Assembly: GCA_902539145.1 (NCBI GenBank)
Contig: CACBHX010000003.1
Coordinates: 1 to 54,659, forward strand
From: an uncultured Pelagibacteraceae bacterium
GTDB taxonomy: Bacteria > Pseudomonadota > Alphaproteobacteria > Pelagibacterales > Pelagibacteraceae
Direction: 5' to 3'
Length of the DNA: 54,659 nucleotides
Shown: positions 10,150 to 23,886 of the stretch, one piece after another
Numbering within the stretch: the stretch's first letter is position 1
How the letters are laid out: each line of letters opens with the position of its first letter
Position numbers and translations under genes: made by a program
The notes under the pieces: model-generated
Told to the model about the DNA's origin: nothing
What the model saw: only the letters and a program-made list of their open reading frames with translations
Databases searched by the model: none

Positions 10150-11202
10150 ATGGAGAGATATTACACAAGAGCGTGTAATTTCTATTACGGTAATCAATCA
10201 AAAAAACTTTTACAAAAAAAAAAAACTATATCTTTACATCAGATAAAAGAAATATCTTTTGATCACATAGAAATTATTACTAGAAAATCAAAAAAAAGAA
10301 TTCCTATTAACCAAATTAAATATTTACCCAAATATTTAAAAAAAAAAGTAATTTTAGATTTAAAAAAAATTAATTTAAAAAAAAAAAATTTCTCTAACTT
10401 TAATTTTAAAAAAGTCCCAAATATATTAGGAGTTTTAAACCTTACCCCTGATAGTTTTTCTGACGGTGGAAAGTTTAATTCAAAAAATAGAGGTATAAAT
10501 CATGCAATAGAGTTATATCAAAAAGGTGCAGACTTAATTGACATTGGTGGAGAATCTACAAGGCCAGGATCAAGGTCAGTGAGTGAAAAAAAAGAGTGGA
10601 ACAGAATTAATAAAATTTTAAAACGTATTGTAAAAAAAATACCTATTTCTTTAGACACAAGAAAGTCAAAAATTATGCAAAATGGCATTAAACTAGGTGT
10701 CAAGCTAATAAATGATGTTTCTGGATTAAGCTATGATTCTGACACTTTGACAGTCTTAAAAAAAAATAAAATTCCTTTTGTCATTCAACATTCAATAGGA
10801 ACACCGGAGAATATGCAAAAAAATCCTAAATATAAAAATGTGTTATTAGATATTTATGATTTTTTTGAGGAAAAGATTAAATTAATTAGGTCCAAAGGTA
10901 TTAAACATAATAACATAATTTTAGATCCAGGAATTGGGTTTGGAAAAAATTTGAAACATAATATGAATCTGATTCGAGGAATTTCTGTTTTTCATTCTCT
11001 TGGTTTTCCTGTACTTGTTGGAAATTCTAGAAAAAGGTTTATCAAAGATATATCTAAAGAAAATGACAGTAATAAAAGAATTGGTGGAACAATGTCTTCC
11101 ACTATATATTTAATGATGCAAGGCGTGCAGATATTAAGAATACACGATGTAAATGAAATTATGCAAGGAGTTAAAGTTTTTCAGAACTTAATCAAAAATT
11201 AA
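10150..11202 (+). CDS. folP: Dihydropteroate synthase with about 90-aa N-terminal extension
   Basis: GVLNLTPDSFSDGGKF, DIGGESTRPGS, DPGIGFGK, GNSRKRF. Confidence 0.95.
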   Translation: MERYYTRACNFYYGNQSKKLLQKKKTISLHQIKEISFDHIEIITRKSKKRIPINQIKYLPKYLKKKVILDLKKINLKKKNFSNFNFKKVPNILGVLNLTPDSFSDGGKFNSKNRGINHAIELYQKGADLIDIGGESTRPGSRSVSEKKEWNRINKILKRIVKKIPISLDTRKSKIMQNGIKLGVKLINDVSGLSYDSDTLTVLKKNKIPFVIQHSIGTPENMQKNPKYKNVLLDIYDFFEEKIKLIRSKGIKHNNIILDPGIGFGKNLKHNMNLIRGISVFHSLGFPVLVGNSRKRFIKDISKENDSNKRIGGTMSSTIYLMMQGVQILRIHDVNEIMQGVKVFQNLIKN

Positions 11203-12533
11203 TGGCAAAGAAATACTTTGGAACTGATGGAATAAGAGGAGCTATTAATAGTAAATATATAAATGGAGACATGTTTTTTAAATTCGGCCTTGCGAGTGGA
11301 ACTTATTTTAAATCTCAAAAAAAAAGAAAGCAAATAGCAGTTATTGCAAAAGATACTAGACTATCCGGTTACACTCTTGAACCTGCTCTTGTTTCAGGCT
11401 TAGCATCTGCTGGTATGCATGTGTATACACTGGGGCCTTTACCAACTAATGGGTTAGCAATGCTTACAAAAGAAATGAAGGCAAATATGGGTATAATGAT
11501 AACAGCCTCACACAATCCACATTATGATAATGGTCTAAAATTATTTGGTCCAGATGGAATGAAATTATCAGATAAAATTGAGAGAAAAATTGAAGGCCTT
11601 ATAGATAAAAAAATTTCAAAATATTTCTCCCAACCTAAAAAGTTGGGAAGGGTTAAAAGATTAGAAACTGGCACTGAAAAGTATATTAAGATATTAAAAA
11701 AAAATTTTACAAAAGATTTCACTCTAAAAGGGTTGAGAATAGTAATTGATTGCGCTAATGGTGCAGGTTATAAAGCAGGGCCTAAATTATTAAAATCATT
11801 AGGAGCCAAAGTTATATCAATAGGCGTGAACCCAAATGGTTTAAATATTAATAAAAATTGTGGATCAACCTTTCCTAGAAAAATTAGATCAGCTGTAAAA
11901 AAATATAAAGCTCATATTGGAATATCTTTAGATGGAGATGCTGATAGAGTTATAATGTGTGATGAGAAAAGCAATATTATTGATGGAGATCAAATTATTG
12001 CTGCATTAGCGACAAGATGGAAAGTAAAAAAAATGTTAAAAGGTGGAGTAGTTGGAACCTTAATGTCAAACTATGGATTAGAAATATATTTTGTATCGAA
12101 AAAAATAAAATTCATTAAAGCAAATGTTGGTGATAGATATGTAAAAGAAAAAATGCAAAAATATAAATTCAATCTGGGCGGTGAACAATCTGGCCATATA
12201 ATTTTAGGTAAATTTGCAACAACTGGAGATGGTCTGTTAGTAGCTTTAGAGGTTCTTTTCGCTTTAAGGAAAGGAAAAAAAGCAAGCGAATTTTTTAATA
12301 CATTTAAAAAAACACCTCAACTTTTAGAAAATATCTATGTTAAAGATAAAAGTATTATCAATAAACCAGATATTAAAAAAACTATAAAAATTGCTGAAAA
12401 ATTAATTAGGGGTCAAGGAAGAATTTTGGTGAGAAAATCAGGAACAGAATCTAAAATAAGAGTTATGGGGGAAAGTGAAAATAAAATACTTTTATCTAAA
12501 TGCGTAAATATAATATCAAAAAAAATAAAATAA
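11202..12533 (+). CDS. glmM: Phosphoglucosamine mutase
   Basis: KYFGTDGIRGAIN, TASHNPHYDNGLK, DGDADR, GEQSGHII. Confidence 0.96.
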   Translation: MAKKYFGTDGIRGAINSKYINGDMFFKFGLASGTYFKSQKKRKQIAVIAKDTRLSGYTLEPALVSGLASAGMHVYTLGPLPTNGLAMLTKEMKANMGIMITASHNPHYDNGLKLFGPDGMKLSDKIERKIEGLIDKKISKYFSQPKKLGRVKRLETGTEKYIKILKKNFTKDFTLKGLRIVIDCANGAGYKAGPKLLKSLGAKVISIGVNPNGLNINKNCGSTFPRKIRSAVKKYKAHIGISLDGDADRVIMCDEKSNIIDGDQIIAALATRWKVKKMLKGGVVGTLMSNYGLEIYFVSKKIKFIKANVGDRYVKEKMQKYKFNLGGEQSGHIILGKFATTGDGLLVALEVLFALRKGKKASEFFNTFKKTPQLLENIYVKDKSIINKPDIKKTIKIAEKLIRGQGRILVRKSGTESKIRVMGESENKILLSKCVNIISKKIK

Positions 12534-12534
12534 A

Positions 12535-15529
<2,995 letters not shown>

Positions 15530-15570
15530 AGAGGTGTTTATTTAATTTATTATACTTAATTTTCAATAAT

Positions 15571-16551
15571 TTATTTTTCAGTATTTTTCAGCTTTTTTAA
15601 AATATTATTAAGGTCTTTTGGCAAAAGAGAGGAAAAAATCAGTGGTTTTTTAGTATCAGGATGTGTGAAACCCAAAGTTTTTGCATGAAGAAATTGTCTT
15701 TTTAATCCGTAAATTGAATTTTGGAGATCTAAATCAATATTTTTTAATTTTTTATATTTTTTTTTATATTTATCATCTCCTAATATGCTGTTACCCTTGT
15801 AGTTCATATGTACTCTAATTTGATGTGTTCTTCCAGTTTCTAATTTACATTCAACTAAACTTAAAGTCGGTATCTTTTCATTTTCAAAAACTTTAATAGT
15901 TTTATAATTGGTTATAGCTTTTTTACCTTTAAAACTACTAACCGTCATTAGTTGTCTGTTTTTTGGACTACGAGTAATAAAAGTTTCAATTCTTCCAGAA
16001 GACGGCTTGAGCTTCCCCCATATTAAAAGCTGGTAGATTCTTGTAATTGTGTGGTCATTAAATTGCTTAGATAAATTTTCATGAGTCTTATTATTTTTTG
16101 CAATTACAACTAAACCAGATGTGTTTTTATCAATTCTATGAACAATACCAGGTCTTAATTCATCACCAATATTTGATAAAAAGTTTTTGTTATAATTCAT
16201 TAAGGCATTAACAATCGTTTTATCATAATTTCCAGCTCCTGGATGCATTATTATGCCAGCAGGTTTATCAATTACTAGTAAATCTCTATCTTCATAAATT
16301 ATATCTAATCTAAAATTATAAGGTTTAAGAGATGCTATTTTTGGCTCTGGAATTTGAAGATCTATAGAGTCGCCAACAGAGACTTTTTTTGACGGACTTT
16401 TAATAATTTTGTTATTTAATTTTAATTTTTCTTTAAGTATTAAATTTTTAATCCTAGTTCTGCTGATAAATTCATCTCTTTTGTTAATTAAAACATCAAC
16501 TCTTAAATTCTTCTCCTGCTCATTAACTATAAAACTAATGTTTTTTTCCAT
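15571..16551 (-). CDS. rluD: RluA/RluD family 23S rRNA pseudouridine synthase
   Basis: S4-like N-terminus, GIVHRIDKNTSGLVVIAK catalytic motif, GRTHQIRVH. Confidence 0.88.
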   Translation of the reverse strand: MEKNISFIVNEQEKNLRVDVLINKRDEFISRTRIKNLILKEKLKLNNKIIKSPSKKVSVGDSIDLQIPEPKIASLKPYNFRLDIIYEDRDLLVIDKPAGIIMHPGAGNYDKTIVNALMNYNKNFLSNIGDELRPGIVHRIDKNTSGLVVIAKNNKTHENLSKQFNDHTITRIYQLLIWGKLKPSSGRIETFITRSPKNRQLMTVSSFKGKKAITNYKTIKVFENEKIPTLSLVECKLETGRTHQIRVHMNYKGNSILGDDKYKKKYKKLKNIDLDLQNSIYGLKRQFLHAKTLGFTHPDTKKPLIFSSLLPKDLNNILKKLKNTEK

Positions 16552-16574
16552 AAAATATAATATTAATACTATAT

Positions 16575-16651
16575 GCGTCTGTAGCTCAATTGGATAGAGC
16601 GCCTGACTTCGGATCAGGAGGTTCTGGGTTCAACTCCTAGCAGGCGCACCA
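16575..16651 (+). tRNA. tRNA-Arg (anticodon TCG), CCA encoded
   Basis: Manual cloverleaf: GCGTCTG/CAGGCGC acceptor (one G-T), CCTGA-CTTCGGA-TCAGG anticodon arm, GGTTCAACTCC T-arm region, 3' ACCA. Confidence 0.93.
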
Positions 16652-16652
16652 A

Positions 16653-17444
16653 TTATTCTCCCATATTTATTAAAGTTCCTTTAATTCGAGCTCTTAAAAA
16701 AGATAAATAAAATAGGACTATTCCAATAACTAAATAGATAAGGTTCAATACATATGCTTGTTTTAAATTTTCATAATCAATTGATCCGTTTAAAAGTATA
16801 TTTCTAGTTTCATCAAAAATATAAACAAGTGGTAAACATTTTGCTATGAATTGAAATATATCTGGTAGAATTTCTATTGGATAGTAAATGCATCCCAGAG
16901 GAGCTAGCAAAAATAATGATGACCACGCAATATTTTCAAAAGACGGACCAAATCTAATTAGTCCTGAACTTACAAATAATCCAAGTGTTATCCCAAAAAG
17001 ATATAAACTAAGGAATAGGAATAAAAGTGGTAATCCTAATTTTAAAATTGATACACCAAATAGAGGAGAGGTTAGCATTATCGCAGGAACCAATCCTATC
17101 AAAGTCCTAATCAAAGCAGTAAAAATTAATGAAACAATTATTTCTTTTAGTTTAAGTGGCGCTATAAACAAATTTGTGAAATTTCTACTCCAGATTTCTT
17201 CTAAAAAAAGCATGTTAAAACTAATACTTGATCTAAAAAGAATATCGTAAAGTATTGCGCATGTTAAAATTACTCCTAAAGTATTGCTATAGTAGTCACT
17301 ATGTATTGAGAAGAACTTTGAGATAAAACCCCACAAAATTATTTGAATTGTCGGCCAATAAATTAAATCTAAAATTCTTGGTAAAGAACTTTTAATTAAA
17401 TAAAAGTGTCTTAGGAAAAGACCATACATTTTATTGAAATTCAT
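16653..17444 (-). CDS. ABC-2 type transporter permease
   Basis: Multiple TM segments; NodJ/ABC-2-like; overlaps start of the ATPase gene. Confidence 0.85.
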   Translation of the reverse strand: MNFNKMYGLFLRHFYLIKSSLPRILDLIYWPTIQIILWGFISKFFSIHSDYYSNTLGVILTCAILYDILFRSSISFNMLFLEEIWSRNFTNLFIAPLKLKEIIVSLIFTALIRTLIGLVPAIMLTSPLFGVSILKLGLPLLFLFLSLYLFGITLGLFVSSGLIRFGPSFENIAWSSLFLLAPLGCIYYPIEILPDIFQFIAKCLPLVYIFDETRNILLNGSIDYENLKQAYVLNLIYLVIGIVLFYLSFLRARIKGTLINMGE

Positions 17445-18169
17445 ACTTTTTCTCTTGTTAGTTTTAAAAAAACTTCTTCCATATTTTTTCTTCCATGTTT
17501 TTTAATTAATTCCTCTGGTCTACCCTCATCAATAATTGACCCTTTATTCATCATTAAAACTGAAGAACATAGTCTCTCTACCTCTGCCATATTGTGAGAT
17601 GCTAATAGAATTGATGTTTTATTTTCCTGTTGATATTCCTCTAAAAAACTTCTAACAAAATCACCTGTTTCAGGATCAAGTGATGCCGTAGGTTCATCAA
17701 GAAGTAAAACTTTTGGATTATTAATTATTGACTTTGCAAGACTCACCCTATTTTTTTGACCAGATGACAACTCCCCAGTTAATTTATCTATAAATTCGTA
17801 GAGTCTTAATTTTTCACACAGATATTCAATTTTTTCCTTATGTTTGATCACATCATAAAGCCTCCCATAAACTTCTAAATTTTGTCTAACTGTCAATTTT
17901 TTTGGCAACTCTATATAAGGTGATATAAAATTTAATTGATTTAATAAATCTACACGTTGATTTTCAATTTCGACTCCATTTATTAAAACTTTTCCTTTTG
18001 ATGGTTTTAATAAACCTAAAATCATACCGATTGTAGTAGTTTTTCCACAACCATTAGGACCAAGTATACCAATAATTTCATTTTGATTTACTTTAAAAGA
18101 AACTTCTTTTACTGCTTCTTTTGTATTATAAGTTTTTGATAATCCTATTACTTCAAGTGGTTTTTTCAT
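17441..18169 (-). CDS. ABC transporter ATP-binding protein
   Basis: GPNGCGKTT Walker A, LSSGQKNRVSLAKSI signature, LLLDEPTASLDP. Confidence 0.93.
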   Translation of the reverse strand: MKKPLEVIGLSKTYNTKEAVKEVSFKVNQNEIIGILGPNGCGKTTTIGMILGLLKPSKGKVLINGVEIENQRVDLLNQLNFISPYIELPKKLTVRQNLEVYGRLYDVIKHKEKIEYLCEKLRLYEFIDKLTGELSSGQKNRVSLAKSIINNPKVLLLDEPTASLDPETGDFVRSFLEEYQQENKTSILLASHNMAEVERLCSSVLMMNKGSIIDEGRPEELIKKHGRKNMEEVFLKLTREKV

Positions 18170-19100
18170 TGAATCTTGATGCTCTTAATAACCTATCATT
18201 AATTGTTTTACCATATCCTCTATCAGGAATTTTACATACTGCAATCGAGCTGTATTTCTTTTTTTTTATTTTTCTTAAAGTAGAATATAAATTTTTTACA
18301 GCTTCTTTTAGATTTCCTTTTTTTGACAAAAAATAATAATTTGGTTTACTTACTTTTTTCTTTCTAATCAATAAGTATGCCTCATCTTTACGAATATTTT
18401 TTGCATTAAGTCTGATGGGCAAACCTGGTGAATAATGAACCTTAAGTTGGCCTGGTGAAACAATTTTTGAAGATTTGTTATTTATTGTTATTTTTTTTCT
18501 TAGTATTTTTTGAATAGTTGAAACATTTAAGCCTCCCAATCTTAAGATTTGAGGATTCTTTCTGAGATCAATAATTGTTGATTCTACTCCAATAGATGAT
18601 TTTCCGCCCTCAAGTATGTACTTAATTTTTTTTCCAAAATCTTCTTTTACATCATTTGATGTAACAGCACTAACCCTAGACGAGGGATTAGCACTTGGAG
18701 CTGCTAAAGGAAATTCTAAAATTTTTAGTAATCTTCTTGTGACCGAGTGCCGCGGAAATCTTACCGCTAATGTATTTTTTTTGTTAGTAATTATTTTTGA
18801 AATTTTTGATGATTTTTTAAGATTTAGTATAAACGTTAAAGGACCAGGACAAAATTTTTTATAAAGTTTAATAAAGTCATTGTTTAAATGACAATCTTTT
18901 TTCAACCTTTGAATATTCAAATAATGAACTATTAGAGGGTTATTTTTTGGTCTTTTTTTAAGCTTATATATTTTTTGACAGGCTTGGTCTGAGTAGGCAT
19001 TACCCGCTAAACCATAAACTGTTTCTGTAGGTATAGCAATACACTCCCTTTTATTTAGAAGTTTTTTTGCTTTTTTAATATTTGCAAGATTCATTTTCAT
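18153..19100 (-). CDS. L-threonylcarbamoyladenylate synthase (Sua5/YrdC family, with C-terminal Sua5 domain)
   Basis: AIPTETVYGLAGNA, KKRPKNNPLIVHY, PSANPSSRVS, SPGQLKVHYSPGLP. Confidence 0.93.
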   Translation of the reverse strand: MKMNLANIKKAKKLLNKRECIAIPTETVYGLAGNAYSDQACQKIYKLKKRPKNNPLIVHYLNIQRLKKDCHLNNDFIKLYKKFCPGPLTFILNLKKSSKISKIITNKKNTLAVRFPRHSVTRRLLKILEFPLAAPSANPSSRVSAVTSNDVKEDFGKKIKYILEGGKSSIGVESTIIDLRKNPQILRLGGLNVSTIQKILRKKITINNKSSKIVSPGQLKVHYSPGLPIRLNAKNIRKDEAYLLIRKKKVSKPNYYFLSKKGNLKEAVKNLYSTLRKIKKKKYSSIAVCKIPDRGYGKTINDRLLRASRFNEKTT

Positions 19101-19120
19101 GTATTATCTGAGAGTATTAT

Positions 19121-19375
19121 ATGAAAGATAAAGATTTACCAAATGATTATGAATATTCGTCTCTGGAGGAATTAACTCTCGAAGCTAATAAGTTAATTGA
19201 GGATTTAGAAAGTCAAAAAGATTTACAAAATTCAATTGAAAAATATCAAAATTTGATAAAACTTAACAATATCATCGAGAATAAATTTAAAAAAAAAGTC
19301 ATCGATATCAATACAACAACTAAAAATACTATATCTAAGATAATTACAAAAAATAATGCAAAAAAAACTAAATAA
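19121..19375 (+). CDS. xseB: Exodeoxyribonuclease VII small subunit
   Basis: SSLEELTLEANKLIEDLES...SIEKYQNLIKL; precedes ispA-dxs. Confidence 0.8.
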   Translation: MKDKDLPNDYEYSSLEELTLEANKLIEDLESQKDLQNSIEKYQNLIKLNNIIENKFKKKVIDINTTTKNTISKIITKNNAKKTK

Positions 19376-20228
19376 AATTGCTAAAGACACAAATATTTTT
19401 TTAAAAAGATTTATAAAAAAGCAAAAAAAATCAGAACTGATTGTCCCAATGCAATATGGATTATTTTCGGGTGGTAAAAAAATAAGATCAAAAATACTAG
19501 TCGATGTCGGTTCAATGTTTAATTTAAATTACAAAACTTTACTAATTATTGGTGCTGCTGTTGAATGTATTCATGCTTATTCACTTATTCATGATGATTT
19601 ACCATGTATGGATAATGATTTAATAAGACGAGGTAAGCCTTCTACTCATATCAAATTTGGAGAGTCTACAGCTGTTCTTGCTGGAAACTCACTCTTAACT
19701 ATGGCATTCGAAATTTTGAGTCACAAAGATTTGAATGTCAATGAAAAAACAAAAATTAGATTAATTAATAAAATTTCAGAGAGTTCTGGACATCTCGGGA
19801 TTGCTGGTGGTCAATATTTAGATCTTAGCTATGAACATAAGAAAATTTCAGAAAAAAAAATAATTGAAATGGAAATAAAAAAAACTGGAAAACTTTTTAG
19901 TTTTTGTTGTGTAGCTCCATTAATTTTAAAGAACAAAAGTAAAAAAGATATTCAAAAGTTTGAAAATATTGGAGCTGATATAGGTTTACTATTTCAGGTT
20001 GCTGATGATTTAATTGATTATAATGGAAACCTTTTAGCTGCAGGAAAAAAAACTGGAAAAGATAAGAAAAAAGGTAAAGCAACTCTTATTAGTTTACTGG
20101 GAGATAAAAATACTATTAAATATGCGAAAAAGCTAATTTTAAAAATAAATACTAAGTTAAAAAAATATGGACCTAAATCTAAGAATTTAACCGAAACCTT
20201 AAATTATATTTTAAATAGAAATAAATGA
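19356..20228 (+). CDS. ispA: Polyprenyl (farnesyl/geranyl) diphosphate synthase
   Basis: [47 protein letters not shown]. Confidence 0.93.
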   Translation: MQKKLNKIAKDTNIFLKRFIKKQKKSELIVPMQYGLFSGGKKIRSKILVDVGSMFNLNYKTLLIIGAAVECIHAYSLIHDDLPCMDNDLIRRGKPSTHIKFGESTAVLAGNSLLTMAFEILSHKDLNVNEKTKIRLINKISESSGHLGIAGGQYLDLSYEHKKISEKKIIEMEIKKTGKLFSFCCVAPLILKNKSKKDIQKFENIGADIGLLFQVADDLIDYNGNLLAAGKKTGKDKKKGKATLISLLGDKNTIKYAKKLILKINTKLKKYGPKSKNLTETLNYILNRNK

Positions 20229-22138
20229 AAAAAAATTACGAATTTTTAGATCAGATTAATTTTCCATCAGACTTAAAAAAAGTTCCTGAAACAAAACTGC
20301 AAAAGGTTGCTGATGAATTAAGAGAGGAAATGATCGATGCAGTATCAGTTACTGGAGGACATTTGGGTGCTAGTTTAGGTGTCGTAGAATTAAGCGTTGC
20401 ATTACATTATATTTTTAATACACCAAGTGATAAATTAATCTGGGATGTGGGACACCAATGTTATCCACACAAAATTTTAACAGGAAGAAAAGATAAAATA
20501 AGAACACTTCGGCAAGGAGGTGGTCTTTCAGGATTTACCAAGCGTTCAGAAAGTGAATATGATCCCTTTGGAGCTGCTCATAGTTCCACCTCAATTTCAT
20601 CAGCTTTGGGAATTGCAGAGGCAAATAAATTATCAAAAAAATCAGAAAATGTTATAGCAGTGATTGGTGATGGTGCAATAAGCGCAGGCATGGCTTATGA
20701 AGCCATGAATAATGCAGGTGCCTCTAAGACTAAAATGATTGTGATATTGAATGATAACGACATGTCAATTGCAAGACCTGTTGGAGCAATGGGAACATAT
20801 CTAGCTAAAATTTTTTCTGGTAAAATTTATTTTAGCTTAAGAGAAACTATAAAATTGATTACATCAGCATTTTCAAAAAGATTTAGTGCAAAAGCGGGTA
20901 AAGCTGAAGATTTATTAAGATCAGCTGTAACTGGTGGAACTTTATTTAGTTCATTAGGTTTCTATTATATTGGCCCTATAGATGGTCATGACCTCTCTTC
21001 ATTGATTCCAATTTTAAGAAATGCAAGGGACACAAAACATCAAGGTCCTATATTAATTCATATAAAAACAAAAAAAGGCAAAGGGTATTCTTTTGCTGAA
21101 GAAGCAAAAGATCATTATCATGGGGTATCCAAATTTAATGTAAAGACTGGAGAACAGGAAAAAAGTTCAAGTAAAGTACCATCATACACCAAAGTTTTTG
21201 CTGATACTTTGATACAACACGCAAAAAAAGATAGTAAAATAGTTGCAATAACAGCGGCTATGCCAGATGGAACTGGATTAAGTAATTTTCGAAAAGAATT
21301 TCCAGATAGAACTTATGATGTTGGTATTGCTGAACAACATGCCGTTACATTTGCCGCTGGTTTGGCGACTGAGAATTATAAACCCTATGCAGCAATTTAC
21401 TCAACATTTCTTCAAAGAGCATACGATCAAGTTGTTCATGATGTTGCAATTCAGAGTTTACCAGTAAGATTCGCAATAGATAGGGCTGGATTAGTTGGAG
21501 CTGATGGACCTACACATGCAGGTAGTTTTGACACGACTTATTTAGCAACACTACCAAATTTTATTGTAATGGCTGCAAGTGATGAGGCTGAGTTAGTTAG
21601 AATGATTAACACTTCTACAGAAATAAATGATAGACCCTGCGCATTCAGGTATCCAAGAGGGACTGGTATTGGATCAATATTGCCATCAATTAATGAAAAG
21701 ATAGAAATTGGTAAATCAAGAATTATTCAAGATGGAAAAAAGTTAGCTTTAATCAATTTTGGTGCGAGATTAAGTGAAAGTTTAAAGGCATCAGAAAATT
21801 TAAAAAAAAAAGGTGTTAATATTACAATAGTGGATGCAAGATTTGCTAAGCCGTTGGATGAAAATTTGATTTGGCAATTAGCAACAACACACGAGGCAAT
21901 TGTAACTATTGAGGAGGGGTCAATTGGTGGATTTGGTTCTCATGTAATTGATTTTCTATCAAAAAAAGGATTAATGGACTCAAATTTAAAATTCAGATCA
22001 ATGAAACTTCCAGATATTTTTATTGATCAAGACAAACCTGAAAATATGTATAAACTCGCAAATTTAGATAGCATTTCTATTGAAGAACAAATTTTAGATG
22101 TATTAAATTCAAATATTATCTTACAAAAACAAAAATAA
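20225..22138 (+). CDS. dxs: 1-deoxy-D-xylulose-5-phosphate synthase
   Basis: [58 protein letters not shown]. Confidence 0.98.
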   Translation: MKKNYEFLDQINFPSDLKKVPETKLQKVADELREEMIDAVSVTGGHLGASLGVVELSVALHYIFNTPSDKLIWDVGHQCYPHKILTGRKDKIRTLRQGGGLSGFTKRSESEYDPFGAAHSSTSISSALGIAEANKLSKKSENVIAVIGDGAISAGMAYEAMNNAGASKTKMIVILNDNDMSIARPVGAMGTYLAKIFSGKIYFSLRETIKLITSAFSKRFSAKAGKAEDLLRSAVTGGTLFSSLGFYYIGPIDGHDLSSLIPILRNARDTKHQGPILIHIKTKKGKGYSFAEEAKDHYHGVSKFNVKTGEQEKSSSKVPSYTKVFADTLIQHAKKDSKIVAITAAMPDGTGLSNFRKEFPDRTYDVGIAEQHAVTFAAGLATENYKPYAAIYSTFLQRAYDQVVHDVAIQSLPVRFAIDRAGLVGADGPTHAGSFDTTYLATLPNFIVMAASDEAELVRMINTSTEINDRPCAFRYPRGTGIGSILPSINEKIEIGKSRIIQDGKKLALINFGARLSESLKASENLKKKGVNITIVDARFAKPLDENLIWQLATTHEAIVTIEEGSIGGFGSHVIDFLSKKGLMDSNLKFRSMKLPDIFIDQDKPENMYKLANLDSISIEEQILDVLNSNIILQKQK

Positions 22139-22143
22139 AGTGA

Positions 22144-23226
22144 TTATCCACATTGAGCTTGATTCAATAAATAATGATCAAGTAAAACGCATGATAGCAT
22201 AGCCTCACCTACTGGAACTGCTCTAATTCCAACACACGGATCATGTCTTCCCTTAACAGATATTCTAGTATTTTTTCCAAATTTATTAATTGTCTTTCTG
22301 CTCTTTAAAATTGATGATGTAGGCTTTACAGCAAATGAAACAATTATTTGTTGACCAGAAGAGATGCCACCAAGAATTCCACCTGCATTATTTGAGTTAA
22401 ACTTTAATTTATTTTTTGATTTTGAAATTTCATCTGAATTTTCTTCTCCAGACAATTGAGCGGAATTCATTCCAGAACCAATATTAACACCTTTTACAGC
22501 ATTAATACTCATCATTGCAGATGCAATATCAGAGTCTAGTTTTGAGTAAATTGGTGCCCCCAGTCCTGCAGGAATACCATTAGCTCTAATTTCAATTATA
22601 GCACCACAAGATGAACCTGCCTTTCTAATACTTAAAAGATATTTTTCCCATATTTTAAGCACAGATTTATCAGGACAAAAAAACGGATTTTTATAAATTA
22701 TCCTATCATCCCACTTGTTTGTATCGCATCCAAGAATTCCAAGTTGAGTAACTGCACCAGAAATTTTAAATTTTTTACCTAATTTTTTCTCCAAAACTTT
22801 TTTTGCCACAGCTCCTGCTGCAACTCTAGAAGCAGTCTCTCGCGCAGAAGACCTTCCGCCACCTCTATAATCTCTAATTCCATACTTTTTAAAGTAGGTA
22901 TAATCAGCATGACCTGGTCTGAATTTATCCTTAATATCACTATAATCTTTTGAGCGCATATCCTCGTTATAAATTATTAAAGAGATCGGAGTTCCAGTTG
23001 TTTTACCTTCGAAGACTCCTGAAAGAATCTTAACTTTATCACTCTCTTTTCTTTGAGTAGTAAATTTAGATTGACCAGGTTTTCTTTTGTTGAGTTCTGT
23101 CTGAATATCTCCTTCATCGAGGTTTATTAGTGGTGGACAACCATCTATTATACAACCAATTGCAGGACCATGAGATTCTCCCCATGTAGTGAAACGAAAA
23201 ACCTTTCCAAAAGTATTAAATGACAT
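22144..23226 (-). CDS. aroC: Chorismate synthase
   Basis: [60 protein letters not shown]. Confidence 0.98.
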   Translation of the reverse strand: MSFNTFGKVFRFTTWGESHGPAIGCIIDGCPPLINLDEGDIQTELNKRKPGQSKFTTQRKESDKVKILSGVFEGKTTGTPISLIIYNEDMRSKDYSDIKDKFRPGHADYTYFKKYGIRDYRGGGRSSARETASRVAAGAVAKKVLEKKLGKKFKISGAVTQLGILGCDTNKWDDRIIYKNPFFCPDKSVLKIWEKYLLSIRKAGSSCGAIIEIRANGIPAGLGAPIYSKLDSDIASAMMSINAVKGVNIGSGMNSAQLSGEENSDEISKSKNKLKFNSNNAGGILGGISSGQQIIVSFAVKPTSSILKSRKTINKFGKNTRISVKGRHDPCVGIRAVPVGEAMLSCVLLDHYLLNQAQCG

Positions 23227-23259
23227 TATTTATATTGTATAGATTATTTTGTTAAAATT

Positions 23260-23886
23260 ATGAATGAAAAAAACTCACTAGGGCTTAATAAATGCTTTCT
23301 AGATTTAGATGATCCTTTTAAATTATTTGAAAGTTGGTACGAAGAGGCAAAAAAGAATGAAATTAACGATCCAAATGCCTTAGCTCTTGGAACTGCAACA
23401 AAACAAGGCGTTCCATCAGTAAGGATGGTGCTTCTTAAAGGTTACGATAAAAATGGATTTGTTTTTTATACTAATCTTAATAGTCAGAAAGGGAACGAAA
23501 TTAAAGAAAACCCTAATGCAACGATGTGTTTTCATTGGAAAAGTTTGTTAAGGCAAATTAGAATTGTAGGTACTTTGAGCCAAGTAGATGATGAGGTAGC
23601 TGATAATTATTTTAATTCTAGAACTTACGAAAGTAGAATTGGAGCTTGGGCATCAAAACAAAGTAGTGAATTAGCCAATAGAGAAGAATTGATAAAATCA
23701 CTAGAACAATTTAAAAATAAATACCAAGACCAAAATAATGTTCCAAGACCAAATCATTGGTCTGGCTGGAATTTAAAACCTACAAGTATAGAGTTTTGGT
23801 TAGATGGAGATAATAGAATACACGAAAGACTAAAGTATAAATTGACAGCAAATAATGATTGGACAAAAAGTCTTTTAAGCCCCTAA
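23260..23886 (+). CDS. pdxH: Pyridoxamine 5'-phosphate oxidase
   Basis: ALGTATKQGVPSVRMVLLKGYDKNGFVFYTN; C-terminal EFWLDGDNRIHERLKY. Confidence 0.96.
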   Translation: MNEKNSLGLNKCFLDLDDPFKLFESWYEEAKKNEINDPNALALGTATKQGVPSVRMVLLKGYDKNGFVFYTNLNSQKGNEIKENPNATMCFHWKSLLRQIRIVGTLSQVDDEVADNYFNSRTYESRIGAWASKQSSELANREELIKSLEQFKNKYQDQNNVPRPNHWSGWNLKPTSIEFWLDGDNRIHERLKYKLTANNDWTKSLLSP

